Below, piece after piece: positions 13,633 to 22,233 of a stretch of 35,762 nt of DNA. The stretch is from contig CAIYVX010000047.1 of assembly GCA_903929765.1 (NCBI GenBank), positions 1 through 35,762 of the forward strand, read 5' to 3'. This stretch comes from an uncultured Planctomycetia bacterium (GTDB lineage Bacteria > Planctomycetota > Phycisphaerae > FEN-1346 > JAACEH01). How positions within the stretch are numbered: the stretch's first letter is position 1; the number at the start of each line of letters is the position of its first letter. Both the position numbers and the translations under genes were made by a program. Below the pieces are notes generated by a model. The model saw only the letters and a list, made by a program, of their open reading frames with translations, was not told where the DNA came from and did no database searches.

Positions 13633-15990
13633 ATGCCCGACGGCGCAGAAAAATCCGGCAAAGTCTTAGCCCTGGCCGTGGTGGTCCTGTGGCTCGCCGC
13701 CGCAGCGGCCCTGGGCCTGCTGGCTCACGCCCCCTCGGCAGCGCTGGAGTCTGGCCGGGACGTCTATCTGCCCACCTGGTGCCCCAGCCAGGCCGCCGAA
13801 ATCCGCCTCGCCCAACTCTTTCCCGATTACCGCCCCGCCACCGCCATCGTCGTCTTTCACCGCGACGCCGGCCTGACCGACGCCGACCGCGCCGCCATCG
13901 GACAACTGGTCGCCTGGATTCACCACCCGCCGGCGGACCTGGAACGTACGCTCCGCAAATCGCTCTTCTTCGCCCCGGTCGCCAGCGCCGTGACCGATCC
14001 GTTTCTGGCCACGCGCCTCAATTCCCCCGACGGCGCCACCACGCTGGTCGTCGTCGGCCTGCCCGACATCTTCACCGCCCTCCGCTCCCAGGCCACGGTC
14101 CAGGCCCTCGCCCGACATCTGCACGAAATGAATCTCGCCGGACTCCAGGCCGAGATCACCGGCAACGGCGGCTTCTACGAAAACTATGCCGCCGCCGGCC
14201 AACAGAGCGTCGACCGCTCCAGCCTGGCCGCCATCGGTCTGGTCGTGGTCATCCTGCTCCTGATCTACCGCAGCCCCGTGGCGATCCTCGTGCCGATCTG
14301 CACCATCTCCCTGGCGTTCTTCTGCGCCATGCACCTGCTTTACGCCCTGGCCCCGCTCGGTTTCGCCGCCGACCCGGTCATTGAGATGTTCGTCGTGGTC
14401 GTCGTCTTCGGCGCCGGTACCGATTATTGCCTCTTCCTCATCTCGCGCTACAAGGAAGAGGTCGAACTCGGCCGCGGTGAATGTGCCACGGCGGGTCTTG
14501 TCGCGCCGTGCCGAATGCGGACAGCCATGGCCGAAACCCTGCGCCGCACCGCCTGGCCCATCTGCGTCGCCGCCCTGACCGTCATCGCCGGCCTCTCGCT
14601 CATGGCCCTCGATAATTTTCTGGCCTTCAAGAAAGCCGGCCCCAGCGTCGCCGTCGCCCTGGCCGTCGGCGCCCTGGCCGCTCTGACCCTCGCCCCGGCC
14701 CTCTACCTCCTCGCCGGCCGGGCCATCTTCTGGCCGCGTTTTTCCAGTGGCACGGGCGTCCCGCCCGTGAGTGACAGGGGCATCTTGCCCCTGTCTTCTG
14801 CTTCTTCTGCTTCTTCTGCTTCTTCTTTTTCTTCCTACGCTCCCCCCATGAGCAGCCTCTGGGAACGCCTCTCGCACCTCGTCATCCGCCGCCCGCTTCT
14901 GGTCGCTGTCGCCACCGTGGCCCTGCTGGCCGTCCCCGCTATTTACGGCCTCCGCGCCAAACCGACGCACAACATTTTCGACGAACTCTCTCCCCGCTGG
15001 TCGAGCGTCAAAGGCTTCGAAATCTTGCGGCACGAATATCCGCCAGGCCTGATGGGGCCGATCACCGTCCTGGTCGAGAGCCGCACGTCGTTGGAAACCA
15101 AAGAAGGTTTTGCGGCGCTCGGCCGGCTCGCGACCGCCGTGCGGACCAATCCGCTGGTGGCCGAAGTCGTCACGCCGCTGCAACCGTTAGGCCCGCTCGC
15201 GCCGCCGTTGGCCTCGATCGATCAGGTGCCCGCCGGACTGCTCCGCGACCGGCTGGCCAATTATTTCTTCGCCGCCGACGGTCGCGCCGCCCGGCTCGAA
15301 GTCCTCCTCAATCGCGGCCCTTACGAAGACGACTCCGTCGCCGCCGCCCGGCAGATTCGCGCCGCCCTCGACCGCGCCGCCCAAGCCGAACCAAACCTCT
15401 CCGCCGTCGCCCTGGCCGGAGCGTCGCCGACGCTGGCCGACCTGGTCGACGTGACCGACGACGATTACGTCCGCGTCATCCTGGCCGTCCTGGCCGCAGT
15501 CTACCTCATCCTCGCGGCTTTCCTGCGCCGCCCGCTCCTGGCGGCGTTTCTGGTCGGCGGCACCGCCCTCAGTTTCCTCGCCGCTCTGGGCCTGGCGGAC
15601 CTCTATTTCGTTCGCCTTCAGGGCGCGGTCGGCCTCGACTGGAAAGTGAAATTCTTCCTCTTCGTCCTCCTCGTCGCCGTGGGCGTCGACTACACGATTT
15701 ACCTCTGTTCCCGCATCCGCCAGGAATCCCTCGCCGGCCGCTCGCCCGAAGATTCCGTCCGCGCCGCCATGGTCCGCACCGGCGGCATCATCTCCGCCGC
15801 CGGCCTGATCGTCGCCGGAACTTTCGGCTCGATGATGGCCGGCACCCTCGCCATGACCATCCAGCTCGGCCTGGCCCTCGCCGTCGGCATCCTCATCGAC
15901 ACCTTCCTCGTCCGCCCGCTCTTCGTCCCCGCCGTCTCGCTCCTCCTCAGCCGCCTTTCGCGCCGCTGGTTCCGGCGGTTCGAGTTGTGA
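13633..15990 (+). CDS. MMPL/RND family membrane transporter with two in-frame repeat insertions
   Basis: 785 residues from ATG 13633, with GAAGGAG five bases upstream. Two homologous halves each have one N-terminal helix, a large periplasmic domain and five to six helices. The two MMPL signatures are G-A-G-T-D-Y-C-L-F-L-I-S-R-Y in the first half and V-A-V-G-V-D-Y-T-I-Y-L-C-S-R in the second; their Asp-Tyr pairs are the proton-relay positions. Such proteins export lipids or hydrophobic compounds using the proton gradient. Residues about 284-293 and 372-401 come from palindromic repeats. The second insertion encodes a Ser-rich linker exactly between the two halves. It follows a DUF1571 lipoprotein gene. 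Confidence 0.9.
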   Translation: MPDGAEKSGKVLALAVVVLWLAAAAALGLLAHAPSAALESGRDVYLPTWCPSQAAEIRLAQLFPDYRPATAIVVFHRDAGLTDADRAAIGQLVAWIHHPPADLERTLRKSLFFAPVASAVTDPFLATRLNSPDGATTLVVVGLPDIFTALRSQATVQALARHLHEMNLAGLQAEITGNGGFYENYAAAGQQSVDRSSLAAIGLVVVILLLIYRSPVAILVPICTISLAFFCAMHLLYALAPLGFAADPVIEMFVVVVVFGAGTDYCLFLISRYKEEVELGRGECATAGLVAPCRMRTAMAETLRRTAWPICVAALTVIAGLSLMALDNFLAFKKAGPSVAVALAVGALAALTLAPALYLLAGRAIFWPRFSSGTGVPPVSDRGILPLSSASSASSASSFSSYAPPMSSLWERLSHLVIRRPLLVAVATVALLAVPAIYGLRAKPTHNIFDELSPRWSSVKGFEILRHEYPPGLMGPITVLVESRTSLETKEGFAALGRLATAVRTNPLVAEVVTPLQPLGPLAPPLASIDQVPAGLLRDRLANYFFAADGRAARLEVLLNRGPYEDDSVAAARQIRAALDRAAQAEPNLSAVALAGASPTLADLVDVTDDDYVRVILAVLAAVYLILAAFLRRPLLAAFLVGGTALSFLAALGLADLYFVRLQGAVGLDWKVKFFLFVLLVAVGVDYTIYLCSRIRQESLAGRSPEDSVRAAMVRTGGIISAAGLIVAGTFGSMMAGTLAMTIQLGLALAVGILIDTFLVRPLFVPAVSLLLSRLSRRWFRRFEL
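14483..14510. repeat. R7-type palindrome inside the MMPL gene
   Basis: GTGCCACGGCG and CGCCGTG flank a short centre. The same GTGCCAC-stem-CGTG design recurs at 19745, 19795, 31046 and others. It is read in frame in the cytoplasmic loop after the first MMPL signature. Confidence 0.6.
14745..14836. repeat. R1 repeat and CTT tract inside the MMPL gene
   Basis: GTGGCACGGGCGTCCCGCCC and a second hairpin CAGGGGC/GCCCCTG are followed by a CTTCTG/CTTCTT tract. All of it is read in frame. The tract encodes repeated Ser-Ser-Ala units. Confidence 0.85.
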
Positions 15991-16125
15991 TAGCAAGATC
16001 GCCAGTTTTAAGGCCGGCTGAAAATACTTGCGGAATCATGGAAACGAGAGACAATCAATGGGCGGGAACCTGCGGTGCTCGCGGGCCGAATGAAACTCGG
16101 AAACTTCGACTATGGAGGGAATTAG

Positions 16126-16488
16126 ATGAACTGCTATAACCATCCCGAGAAACCGGCGGTTGGGTTGTGCAAGTCCTGCTACAAAGGACTCTGTGTTGAA
16201 TGCGCCGCAACACTTCCGAACGGTCTTGCGTGCCGTCAAACGTGCGAAGAAAGGGTCGCCCTAATCAACAAGATTATCGAGAATAATCAGAAAGTTGTCT
16301 TCGCCGCCAATGCCCAGGTAAGAACATCCGCCATTTTCAGTCTTGTTCTCGGCGTGGTTTTGTTTATCCCTTTTCTGATTTCGGGAAATACAGGATTGCT
16401 CGTCATGGCCGTTCCGGGTCTCGTCTTCGTTGTTTACGGGATCATCCGCCTTTTGAGGAAGTCTCAGTATTATCCCACGACAAAATGA
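16126..16488 (+). CDS. B-box-type zinc finger membrane protein
   Basis: 120 residues with GGAGGG at about nine bases before the ATG. Residues 1-40 are a B-box-like zinc finger: C-Y-N-H at 3-6, C-K-S-C-Y-K-G-L-C-V-E-C at 15-26 and a last C near 40. About 66-84 and 90-110 form two hydrophobic helices, followed by a basic end. Bacterial proteins with an N-terminal B-box and C-terminal helices are common but uncharacterised; the finger is thought to mediate protein contact. GC content is lower than in the flanking genes. The 135 bases upstream show no other feature. Confidence 0.7.
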   Translation: MNCYNHPEKPAVGLCKSCYKGLCVECAATLPNGLACRQTCEERVALINKIIENNQKVVFAANAQVRTSAIFSLVLGVVLFIPFLISGNTGLLVMAVPGLVFVVYGIIRLLRKSQYYPTTK

Positions 16489-16503
16489 AACCCGGTGGCA
16501 TGA

Positions 16504-17760
16504 ATGCTCCGAAGGCGGGGTAACTTTTATTGGGGACAGTATACCATTTTCAGTCGAGTTCAATCTTTCGCCGGCTTGCTCATCGTCGCCGCGGCCTTTG
16601 CCATCGTCGCGGTCTGCGGCTTCCTCCCGGCCAGCGGCCTGCGCTCACAGGACCCCGCCCCGGCGGATTTCAATACCTTCTACGCCGCCGGCCAGTGTTA
16701 CCGGCAAGGCCTCGATCCCGGCGATTTTGATTCATATAGCAAGCTATATGAACAGTACGAAGGCCGTCCCGCCGACGCCCCCTGGTTTTACCCGCCGCAG
16801 GCCGCCCCCTTCGTCCTCCTCCTGGCCCTCTTCCCGCCCCGCGCCGCCATGCTGCTCCTGGCCCTGGCGAACCTCGCCGCCGCCCTCGCCCTCGCCTGGC
16901 TAACGCTCCGCTGGGTCACCCAGGCTCGCCCTCTCCGGCCCGTCTCGCACTGGCCCCTCACCCTCTGGCTCCTCCCCGCCGTGGCCCTGGCCACGCCCGC
17001 CGTCACCCACTGGATCAAGTCCGGCCAGGTCACCCTCCTGGCTGCCGCCCTGATCTTCGCCGGCTGGCTGGCCGCCCGCTCGCGCCGCGACCTCCTCGCC
17101 GGCCTCCTCTTCGGCCTGGCCGCCTTCAAGCCGCAGTTTGTCGTCCTCACGCTCCTCTGGTTCCTGCTGGAGCGCCGCTGGCTCCTGCTGGTCGCCACGC
17201 TGGCCGTCACGGCAGCCCTGTCCATCCCCTCGTCTCTCCAACTCGGCTTCTGCCACGGCCTGACGGCATTTCTCGGCAACCTCCACCTGCATGGCCGCCA
17301 GCCGCTCAACCAGTTGGGCAACGGCCTCGTCATGGGCCTGCCCAGCCTGCTCGCCGCCGTCGGCCTGCCCATGCCGTCGCCCCTGGCCCTCTTGGCGGCT
17401 GCGGCGCTCCTCGTCGTCGGGCTGTGGACCATGCGCCGCCATCTCTCCCCGGACTCTCTGCCGGGCCTCGTGCTGGGCGTCCAGTTGATCTTCGCTTACG
17501 GAAAATATGCCGACATGGTTCTGCTCTTGCCCCTGGCCGCCGGCCTCTGGCTTTTGGCGGGCCACCGGCGAAGCTCCTGGCCCTGGCTGCTGGCCGGCAC
17601 CCTGCTCGCCTGGACCCCTACCCGCGTCTTCATCGCCGCCGGCCATCCCGAATGGCAACACATAAAAATGATCGCCTTTGTCGCCGGCCTGGTCGCCCTG
17701 TTCGCCCTGGCCCTGCGGCCGGAATCGCCCAAAATAAAAGATTTATCATCAACATCGTGA
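16504..17760 (+). CDS. GT87/DUF2029-like polytopic glycosyltransferase
   Basis: 418 residues, about ten hydrophobic segments. The first loop has A-D-F-N-T-F-Y-A-A-G and, later, W-F-Y-P-P-Q-A, the Asp-Phe and Tyr-Pro-Pro blocks of GT-C fold family 87 (mannosyltransferases using polyprenol-phosphate sugars at the outer membrane face). A later A-F-K-P-Q-F block also fits. The first fifteen codons overlap a TTGGGGACAGTATACC-type repeat, so the true start could be slightly downstream. A 22-base AT-rich palindrome lies within the coding region at 16731-16752. Substrate is unknown. Confidence 0.75.
   Translation: MLRRRGNFYWGQYTIFSRVQSFAGLLIVAAAFAIVAVCGFLPASGLRSQDPAPADFNTFYAAGQCYRQGLDPGDFDSYSKLYEQYEGRPADAPWFYPPQAAPFVLLLALFPPRAAMLLLALANLAAALALAWLTLRWVTQARPLRPVSHWPLTLWLLPAVALATPAVTHWIKSGQVTLLAAALIFAGWLAARSRRDLLAGLLFGLAAFKPQFVVLTLLWFLLERRWLLLVATLAVTAALSIPSSLQLGFCHGLTAFLGNLHLHGRQPLNQLGNGLVMGLPSLLAAVGLPMPSPLALLAAAALLVVGLWTMRRHLSPDSLPGLVLGVQLIFAYGKYADMVLLLPLAAGLWLLAGHRRSSWPWLLAGTLLAWTPTRVFIAAGHPEWQHIKMIAFVAGLVALFALALRPESPKIKDLSSTS
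16731..16752. repeat. AT-rich palindrome inside the GT87-like gene
   Basis: TTCATATAGC (16731-16740) and its exact reverse complement (16743-16752) are separated by AA. It is read in frame as S-Y-S-K-L-Y in the loop after the catalytic Asp block and is far more AT-rich than the surrounding gene. Confidence 0.7.
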
Positions 17761-17816
17761 CGCGCCTCCCCGCGAATGGTAGACTGTCGCCAACTTTTTT
17801 GAACAGGAGCGGTATG

Positions 17817-19298
17817 ATGCAGGCAGGTCTCAGTATCAGAGCGGCCGCAGCGGCGCTGGGACTGGTTCTGACCATGGCCGCCGCAGCGCCGGCGCAGACC
17901 GACGTGGTCGAGCAGGTCCGCCAGCTCCGCGATCTGGTCAATCGGCAGCAGGAGCAGATCAACCAGATGCAGGGCTTGCCGAAGTCCGGCGCCCCGACCC
18001 TCAACGACGACCAGCGAAAAGAAATCCTGGCCCTGATCAAGGAAGAACTCAAGGACCGGACCCTGCCCGACTGGGTCACCAACCTGAAGATTACCGGCGA
18101 CTTCCGCTTCCGCACGGAGTGGATCGAAAAGGCCAACACCGAGGCCAACGAAATTTCCCGCACCGCCCAAAGCCGCGAGGAAACGCGCCAGAGAATCCGC
18201 GTCCGCCTGGGGTTCTTCGACAATGTGAACGATGAGGTGACCGTCGGCTTCCAACTCATCACCGGCGGCGGCACCAGGGGCTACGGCGGTTCCGATCCGA
18301 TTTCGGCCAACCAGACCCTCGGCGGCGACGGCAACCCGGGCTTCGAGAAAAAGTCGGTCTGGTTCGACCTGGCCTATGCCGACTATCATCCCAAAGCCGT
18401 GCCGGGATTGGACGTTTACATGGGCCGCCTGCCCAACCCCTTCCTCGAACCCGGCAACAGTGAAATGATCTGGTCGGCGGACCTGCGAATGGACGGCATG
18501 GCCGCGAAGTATCGCCGGCAACTTGGCGACGGGCTGACGCTCTTCGCCAACACGGGCGGGTTCTGGGTCAGCGAGGGCGTTGACGCCGGAGGCTCCTCCG
18601 GCACGGCCGTCCCGGACGCCATGCTCTGGGCCGCCCAGGGCTACGCCACACTGGCCCTGCCGCATGTGGCCAAAGGCGCCTACGCCACCGGCGGTTTAAG
18701 TTTATATGCCTACACGCACCTGCAGGGCGTGGTCAACCCGAGCGGCTACCCAACCGGCGGCGCCACGGCTGCCCCCGGCAACATCTTCCCCACCAGCGGC
18801 GGCGGCAACACCCTCAACCCCAACGGCACGCTCTACAGCGGATTCGATATTGTGAACCCCTTTGTCGAGTTCGGCCTGGACGACCCGTGGCTCCATAAGC
18901 GGTTCTCCGTCTTCGGCGACGTCGCCTACAACACGGCCGCTCGCCAGGGCCTCGTGATCTCTCCGGCAACCGGCGGTCGGTACACGTTGAACGGCAACAA
19001 CGCCTATGCCTGGCTGCTCGGGGTGAGCTACGGCACGCTGAAGAAGCCGGGCGACTGGCAGTTCTTTTACCACTACAAATATGTCGGCGCGGATGCCGTC
19101 GTGGCCATGTTCGACGACGCCAACGCCGCCGGCGGCGGAACCGATTACTACGGCTCGAAGGTCACGGTCGCCTACCAGGTGGCCACGGGCTGGGTCGCCG
19201 CCCTCAGCTATTACTACGATAACATCTGCCACGCCGACCTCTACCGCGAGTCGCCGTCCTACCAGCGCCTCCAGGCCGACTTCATCTTCAGCTTCTAA
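17817..19298 (+). CDS. Putative outer-membrane porin (Porin_5-like)
   Basis: 493 residues from ATG 17817, with AGGAG seven bases upstream; an ATG three bases earlier is also possible, and the longer open frame back to 17424 is antisense-free but overlaps the GT87 gene. The N terminus is a signal peptide ending A-P-A-Q-T. A short coiled coil (about 28-55, Gln/Leu-rich) follows, then alternating beta strands such as I-T-G-D-F-R-F-R-T-E-W and R-I-R-V-R-L-G-F and a final F-I-F-S-F, the terminal Phe of outer-membrane barrels. The coiled-coil start suggests anchoring to the cell wall, as in many planctomycete porins. A weak promoter candidate (GTGACG-17-TAGACT, 17757-17785) lies upstream. Confidence 0.75.
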   Translation: MQAGLSIRAAAAALGLVLTMAAAAPAQTDVVEQVRQLRDLVNRQQEQINQMQGLPKSGAPTLNDDQRKEILALIKEELKDRTLPDWVTNLKITGDFRFRTEWIEKANTEANEISRTAQSREETRQRIRVRLGFFDNVNDEVTVGFQLITGGGTRGYGGSDPISANQTLGGDGNPGFEKKSVWFDLAYADYHPKAVPGLDVYMGRLPNPFLEPGNSEMIWSADLRMDGMAAKYRRQLGDGLTLFANTGGFWVSEGVDAGGSSGTAVPDAMLWAAQGYATLALPHVAKGAYATGGLSLYAYTHLQGVVNPSGYPTGGATAAPGNIFPTSGGGNTLNPNGTLYSGFDIVNPFVEFGLDDPWLHKRFSVFGDVAYNTAARQGLVISPATGGRYTLNGNNAYAWLLGVSYGTLKKPGDWQFFYHYKYVGADAVVAMFDDANAAGGGTDYYGSKVTVAYQVATGWVAALSYYYDNICHADLYRESPSYQRLQADFIFSF

Positions 19299-19306
19299 AC
19301 AAATTT

Positions 19307-19350
19307 GAAGACTCCAGCGCTGCTGGGGAAGGCCGTTGCTTCTTCTTTTG
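19307..19350. repeat. Degenerate R2 repeat after the porin gene
   Basis: TGAAGACTCCAGCGCTGCTG and the following CTTCTTCTTTTG tail match R2 copies at 10240, 23656 and 27930 with several changes. The hairpin CCAGC/GCTGG is kept. It may end the porin transcript. Confidence 0.5.
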
Positions 19351-19402
19351 CTGCGTCTGAAGTCTGAAAACTGAGGACTATCTTTCTCTGCCTGTTTTAC
19401 TC

Positions 19403-19432
19403 TTGCATTTCCGCCCCGACAGTTGCTAAAAT
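19403..19432 (+). promoter_or_regulatory. Promoter of the tRNA-Gly gene
   Basis: TTGCAT (19403-19408) and TAAAAT (19427-19432) are 18 bases apart, and the start would be near 19439, fourteen bases before the mature tRNA end. Confidence 0.6.
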
Positions 19433-19452
19433 ACTCCCAGTTCGCCGCACGA

Positions 19453-19527
19453 GCGGGTGTAGCTCAGTGGTAGAGCGTCACGTTGCCAACGTGAATGTCG
19501 TGGGTTCAAGCCCCATCACCCGCTCCA
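19453..19527 (+). tRNA. tRNA-Gly (anticodon GCC)
   Basis: A complete cloverleaf is visible. The acceptor GCGGGTG pairs with CACCCGC (19517-19523). The D arm is AGCTCAGTGGTAGAGC, the anticodon stem CACGT/ACGTG holds loop TTGCCAA with anticodon GCC, and the T arm has GGTTCAAGCC. The discriminator is T19524 and CCA (19525-19527) is encoded. A T-rich stretch follows immediately and may end the transcript. Confidence 0.98.
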
Positions 19528-19744
19528 TTTTTTTCTTCTTCGGTCACCGAGTGGCTGGGGGGTTGTTCGGCTAGGTCGCAGCGTCGCCCGTCGGTGTCGG
19601 CGGGTATACACGGAACGCTCCGATGGGTAGCCGCCCTGGTCGCCGCTTGCGTCGGCAAAGGAGTCCGTGTCACCCGTTGTTCCCGGCGGGCCCGCGCGTC
19701 CGCCCTTTCACTTTTACCAGTTATGTGCTACAAATTCCCTGGTC

Positions 19745-19822
19745 TGTGCCACGGTCGGCTTTGCCCGACCGTGTCGAACGCCCAAAGATTCACGCACGGT
19801 CGGACAAGCCGACCGTGGCACA
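19745..19822. repeat. Inverted pair of R7 repeats before tig
   Basis: A copy at 19745-19773 (TGTGCCACGGTCGG, loop, CCGACCGTG) is followed by an opposite-orientation copy at 19795-19822. Each can fold alone, or the two can pair over 27-28 bases. The 200 bases before them, from the tRNA end, show no gene. Confidence 0.8.
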
Positions 19823-19857
19823 AGAAGTAGCCGCACACTTTTAAGGAGGGTCGTCTC

Positions 19858-21321
19858 GTGCCCGTCAAGATCGAAGATGCCGGCGTCTGCAAAAAGAAAC
19901 TCAGTTTCGAGGTCCCGCAGGAAGAGATTCAGACTGCGGTCAACAAGACCCTCGACGAACTGACCTCCGACTCGCACATTCCCGGCTTCCGCCCCGGCCA
20001 CGCCCCGCGCCGCCTGGTCGAACGCAAGCTCCGCGAAGAAATCCGCGACAAGGTCAAATCCGAGCTGATCGCCGACGCCTACAAAAAGGCCGTCGACGAG
20101 AACAAGCTCGACGTCCTGCGCGAAGAAGATTTCGATCCGGCCAAGATCGACATGCCCACCGACGGACCGATGAAGTTCGAGGTCCTGGTCGAAGTCAAAC
20201 CAGAAATCGCCCTGCCCGACTACGCCGGCATCCCCGTCGAAGTCGTCCGGCCCGCCGTCAACGAAGCCGACGTCGAAACCAACCTCGCCAATCTGCGCCG
20301 CAGCCGCGGCCGCTTCACCGAGCAGCCCGCCGACGTCACCATCGAAGAACGCGACATGCTCACCGCCGACGTGACCATCGCCGTCGGCGAGGAAACCATC
20401 CTCGAACAGAAAGACACCGGCCTGGCCGTCTTCCCCCAAGCCCTGGCCGGCATCCACTTCGACGACATGGTCACGGCCCTGGCCGGCAAGACCGCCGGCC
20501 AAACCGTCACCGTCACCGCCAAGGTACCCGAAAAATTTGAAAAGGAAGCCCTGCGCGGCCAGGAAGCCTGGGCCACCATCGTCGTCAAGTCGATTCGCCG
20601 CATCGCCCTGCCGACCCTCGACGAAACCTTCGCCAAGAGCGTCGGTTTCGAATCCGTCGAGGAAGTCCGTAAGACCATCCGCGAACGCCTGACCCACGAT
20701 GCCGCCGAAGGCCTCGAAAACGCCAAACGCGATGTCCTGGCCAAGTGGCTCCTCGACCACGTCGCCTTCGAGGTGCCCCAGGGCGTGGCCGACTCCAACG
20801 CCGGACGCATCTTCAACCGCCAGGTCGTCAGCCTCCAGAAACAGGGCGTCCCGGTCCACCAGATCGAGGAAAAGGCCGTCGAGCTGATGGAAGCCTGCAA
20901 GCAGCGCAGCAAGATCGAACTCAAGCTCTCCTTCATCACCTCCGAAATCGCCGTAAAGGAAAAGATGGAGACCACCGAGGACGAAGTTCAGGCTCGCGTT
21001 CAGATGATCGCCCAGGGCTACAATCGCCCCGCCGACCGCGTCTACGAAGACATGGAAAAGAACGGCTACCTCGACGCCCTCCGCGAACAGATTCGCGACG
21101 ACAAGGTCTTCGCCCTGCTCCTCTCCAAGGCCGTCGTCACCGAAAAAGACGCCCCGCCCCCGGCCCCACCCGAGGCCAAGCACGCCGCCGAGAAACCGGC
21201 CAAAGCCAAAAAATCGGCGAAGGAAAAGACCGAAACTGCCGATGACGAAGGTGCCGCCAAGCCGGCCAAGAAGCGCAAGGCCCCCAAAGACAAGGGCGAC
21301 GCCGACCAGGAAACCACCTGA
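19858..21321 (+). CDS. tig: Trigger factor (ribosome-associated chaperone)
   Basis: 487 residues from GTG 19858, with AAGGAGG eight bases upstream. The N-terminal ribosome-binding domain carries the signature G-F-R-P-G at 43-47. The middle FKBP-type PPIase domain (about 155-245) and the helical C-terminal chaperone domain follow in the normal order. The last 65 residues form a Lys/Ala/Glu-rich tail longer than in E. coli trigger factor (432 residues). It binds nascent chains at the ribosome exit. tig precedes clpP genes here as in many bacteria, linking folding to proteolysis. Confidence 0.97.
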   Translation: MPVKIEDAGVCKKKLSFEVPQEEIQTAVNKTLDELTSDSHIPGFRPGHAPRRLVERKLREEIRDKVKSELIADAYKKAVDENKLDVLREEDFDPAKIDMPTDGPMKFEVLVEVKPEIALPDYAGIPVEVVRPAVNEADVETNLANLRRSRGRFTEQPADVTIEERDMLTADVTIAVGEETILEQKDTGLAVFPQALAGIHFDDMVTALAGKTAGQTVTVTAKVPEKFEKEALRGQEAWATIVVKSIRRIALPTLDETFAKSVGFESVEEVRKTIRERLTHDAAEGLENAKRDVLAKWLLDHVAFEVPQGVADSNAGRIFNRQVVSLQKQGVPVHQIEEKAVELMEACKQRSKIELKLSFITSEIAVKEKMETTEDEVQARVQMIAQGYNRPADRVYEDMEKNGYLDALREQIRDDKVFALLLSKAVVTEKDAPPPAPPEAKHAAEKPAKAKKSAKEKTETADDEGAAKPAKKRKAPKDKGDADQETT

Positions 21322-21341
21322 TAAGGGGTTTGCCTTAATGT

Positions 21342-21565
21342 TGTAGGGTGGCTGCTTGCAGCCACGCGGCAATAAAATGCCGTTTTCCGCTTGGTGTTGC
21401 TGTTGCCGTTTCTGTTTCTTTTTCTGTTGCTGTCCGCCCTGAAAGGGCGCGGGGATCCTAGCCGGGGGTGAAACCCCCGGTACGAATCCAAACGAACAAC
21501 TGCTTCTTCTTTTTCTTCTTCTGTTTCACCCCTCTCCCTTGACGGGAGAGGGTCGGGTGAGGGTG
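21342..21565. repeat. Repeat cluster R5-R9-R3 between tig and clpP1
   Basis: R5 (21342-21400) has GTGGCTGC/GCAGCCAC with the GCCGTTTTCCG tail. R9 (21437-21489) has AGCCGGGGGTG and CCCCCGGT. R3 (21527-21565) has CCTCTCCCTT and GGGAGAGGGT, then GGGTGAGGGTG. TTGCTG/TTTCTT tracts fill the gaps. No gene is seen from 21322 to 21641. Confidence 0.8.
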
Positions 21566-21641
21566 TTGTTTCTTTTGCTTCTGTTTCTTCGCCTTAAGTC
21601 TTCAGCCTTAAGTCTTAAGCCTATTCTTAGGGGCTCAATCG

Positions 21642-22220
21642 ATGGCTTATAACGACTACCAGCGCCAACGCGCCATGACCCTCCAGGACCTTCTCCTGGA
21701 GAACCGCATCATCTTCCTCGAAGGCGGCATCGACGACGCCGTCGCCAACAACGTCGTCATGAAAATGCTTTTCCTTCAGAACGAAAAGAAGAACGAGGAC
21801 ATCAGCTTCTACATCAACTCGCCCGGCGGCTACGTCTCCAGCACCATGGCCGTCTACGACACCATTCAGTTCCTCGAATGCGACGTCGCCACCTACTGCA
21901 TCGGCATCGCCGCCAGCGGCGCCGCCCTGCTCCTGGCCGGCGGCTCGCCCGGCAAACGCTTCATCCTGCCCCACGCCAAGGTCATGATTCACCAGCCCGC
22001 CGGCGAAATCGACGGCCAGGCCGCCGACATCGAAATTGCCGCTCGCGAAGTCATCAAAGACAAGGCCACCCTGATCGACCTCTTCGCCAAGCACTCCAAA
22101 AAAACCGCCGACCAGATTCTCCAGGACATCGAACGCGACCGCTACCTCTCGGCCCCCGAGGCCGTCGAGTACGGCCTGGTCGACGAAGTCCTCAACGCGC
22201 CGGAGAAGAAAAAGAAGTAG
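21642..22220 (+). CDS. clpP: ATP-dependent Clp protease proteolytic subunit, paralogue 1
   Basis: 192 residues. The catalytic triad is Ser92, His117 (V-M-I-H-Q-P) and Asp166 (E-R-D-R-Y-L-S). The nucleophile lies in G-I-A-A-S-G-A-A, not the usual G-Q-A-A-S-M-G-A, so the residues around the active Ser differ while the Ser itself is kept. The end is Lys-rich. The handle helix and S-P-G-G motif (60-63) are normal. The gene precedes a canonical clpP by 137 bases and follows tig. Such divergent pairs often form mixed rings. The ribosome site is weak (AGGGG). Confidence 0.96.
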   Translation: MAYNDYQRQRAMTLQDLLLENRIIFLEGGIDDAVANNVVMKMLFLQNEKKNEDISFYINSPGGYVSSTMAVYDTIQFLECDVATYCIGIAASGAALLLAGGSPGKRFILPHAKVMIHQPAGEIDGQAADIEIAAREVIKDKATLIDLFAKHSKKTADQILQDIERDRYLSAPEAVEYGLVDEVLNAPEKKKK

Positions 22221-22233
22221 GTCGGCTGCTTTC

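Noticed and set aside
17424-17816. N-terminal extension of the porin frame
   Set aside because: It lies within the GT87-like gene and precedes a clear signal peptide and ribosome site at 17805.
19307-19350. Treating all repeat hairpins as intrinsic terminators
   Set aside because: Most lack a following T run and several lie within coding frames, so repeat is the safer call; only 8294-8339 and, weakly, 31252-31274 look like terminators.
19495-19830. Open frame overlapping the 3' end of tRNA-Gly
   Set aside because: It begins inside the tRNA and runs through the R7 repeats; no ribosome site or family signal.
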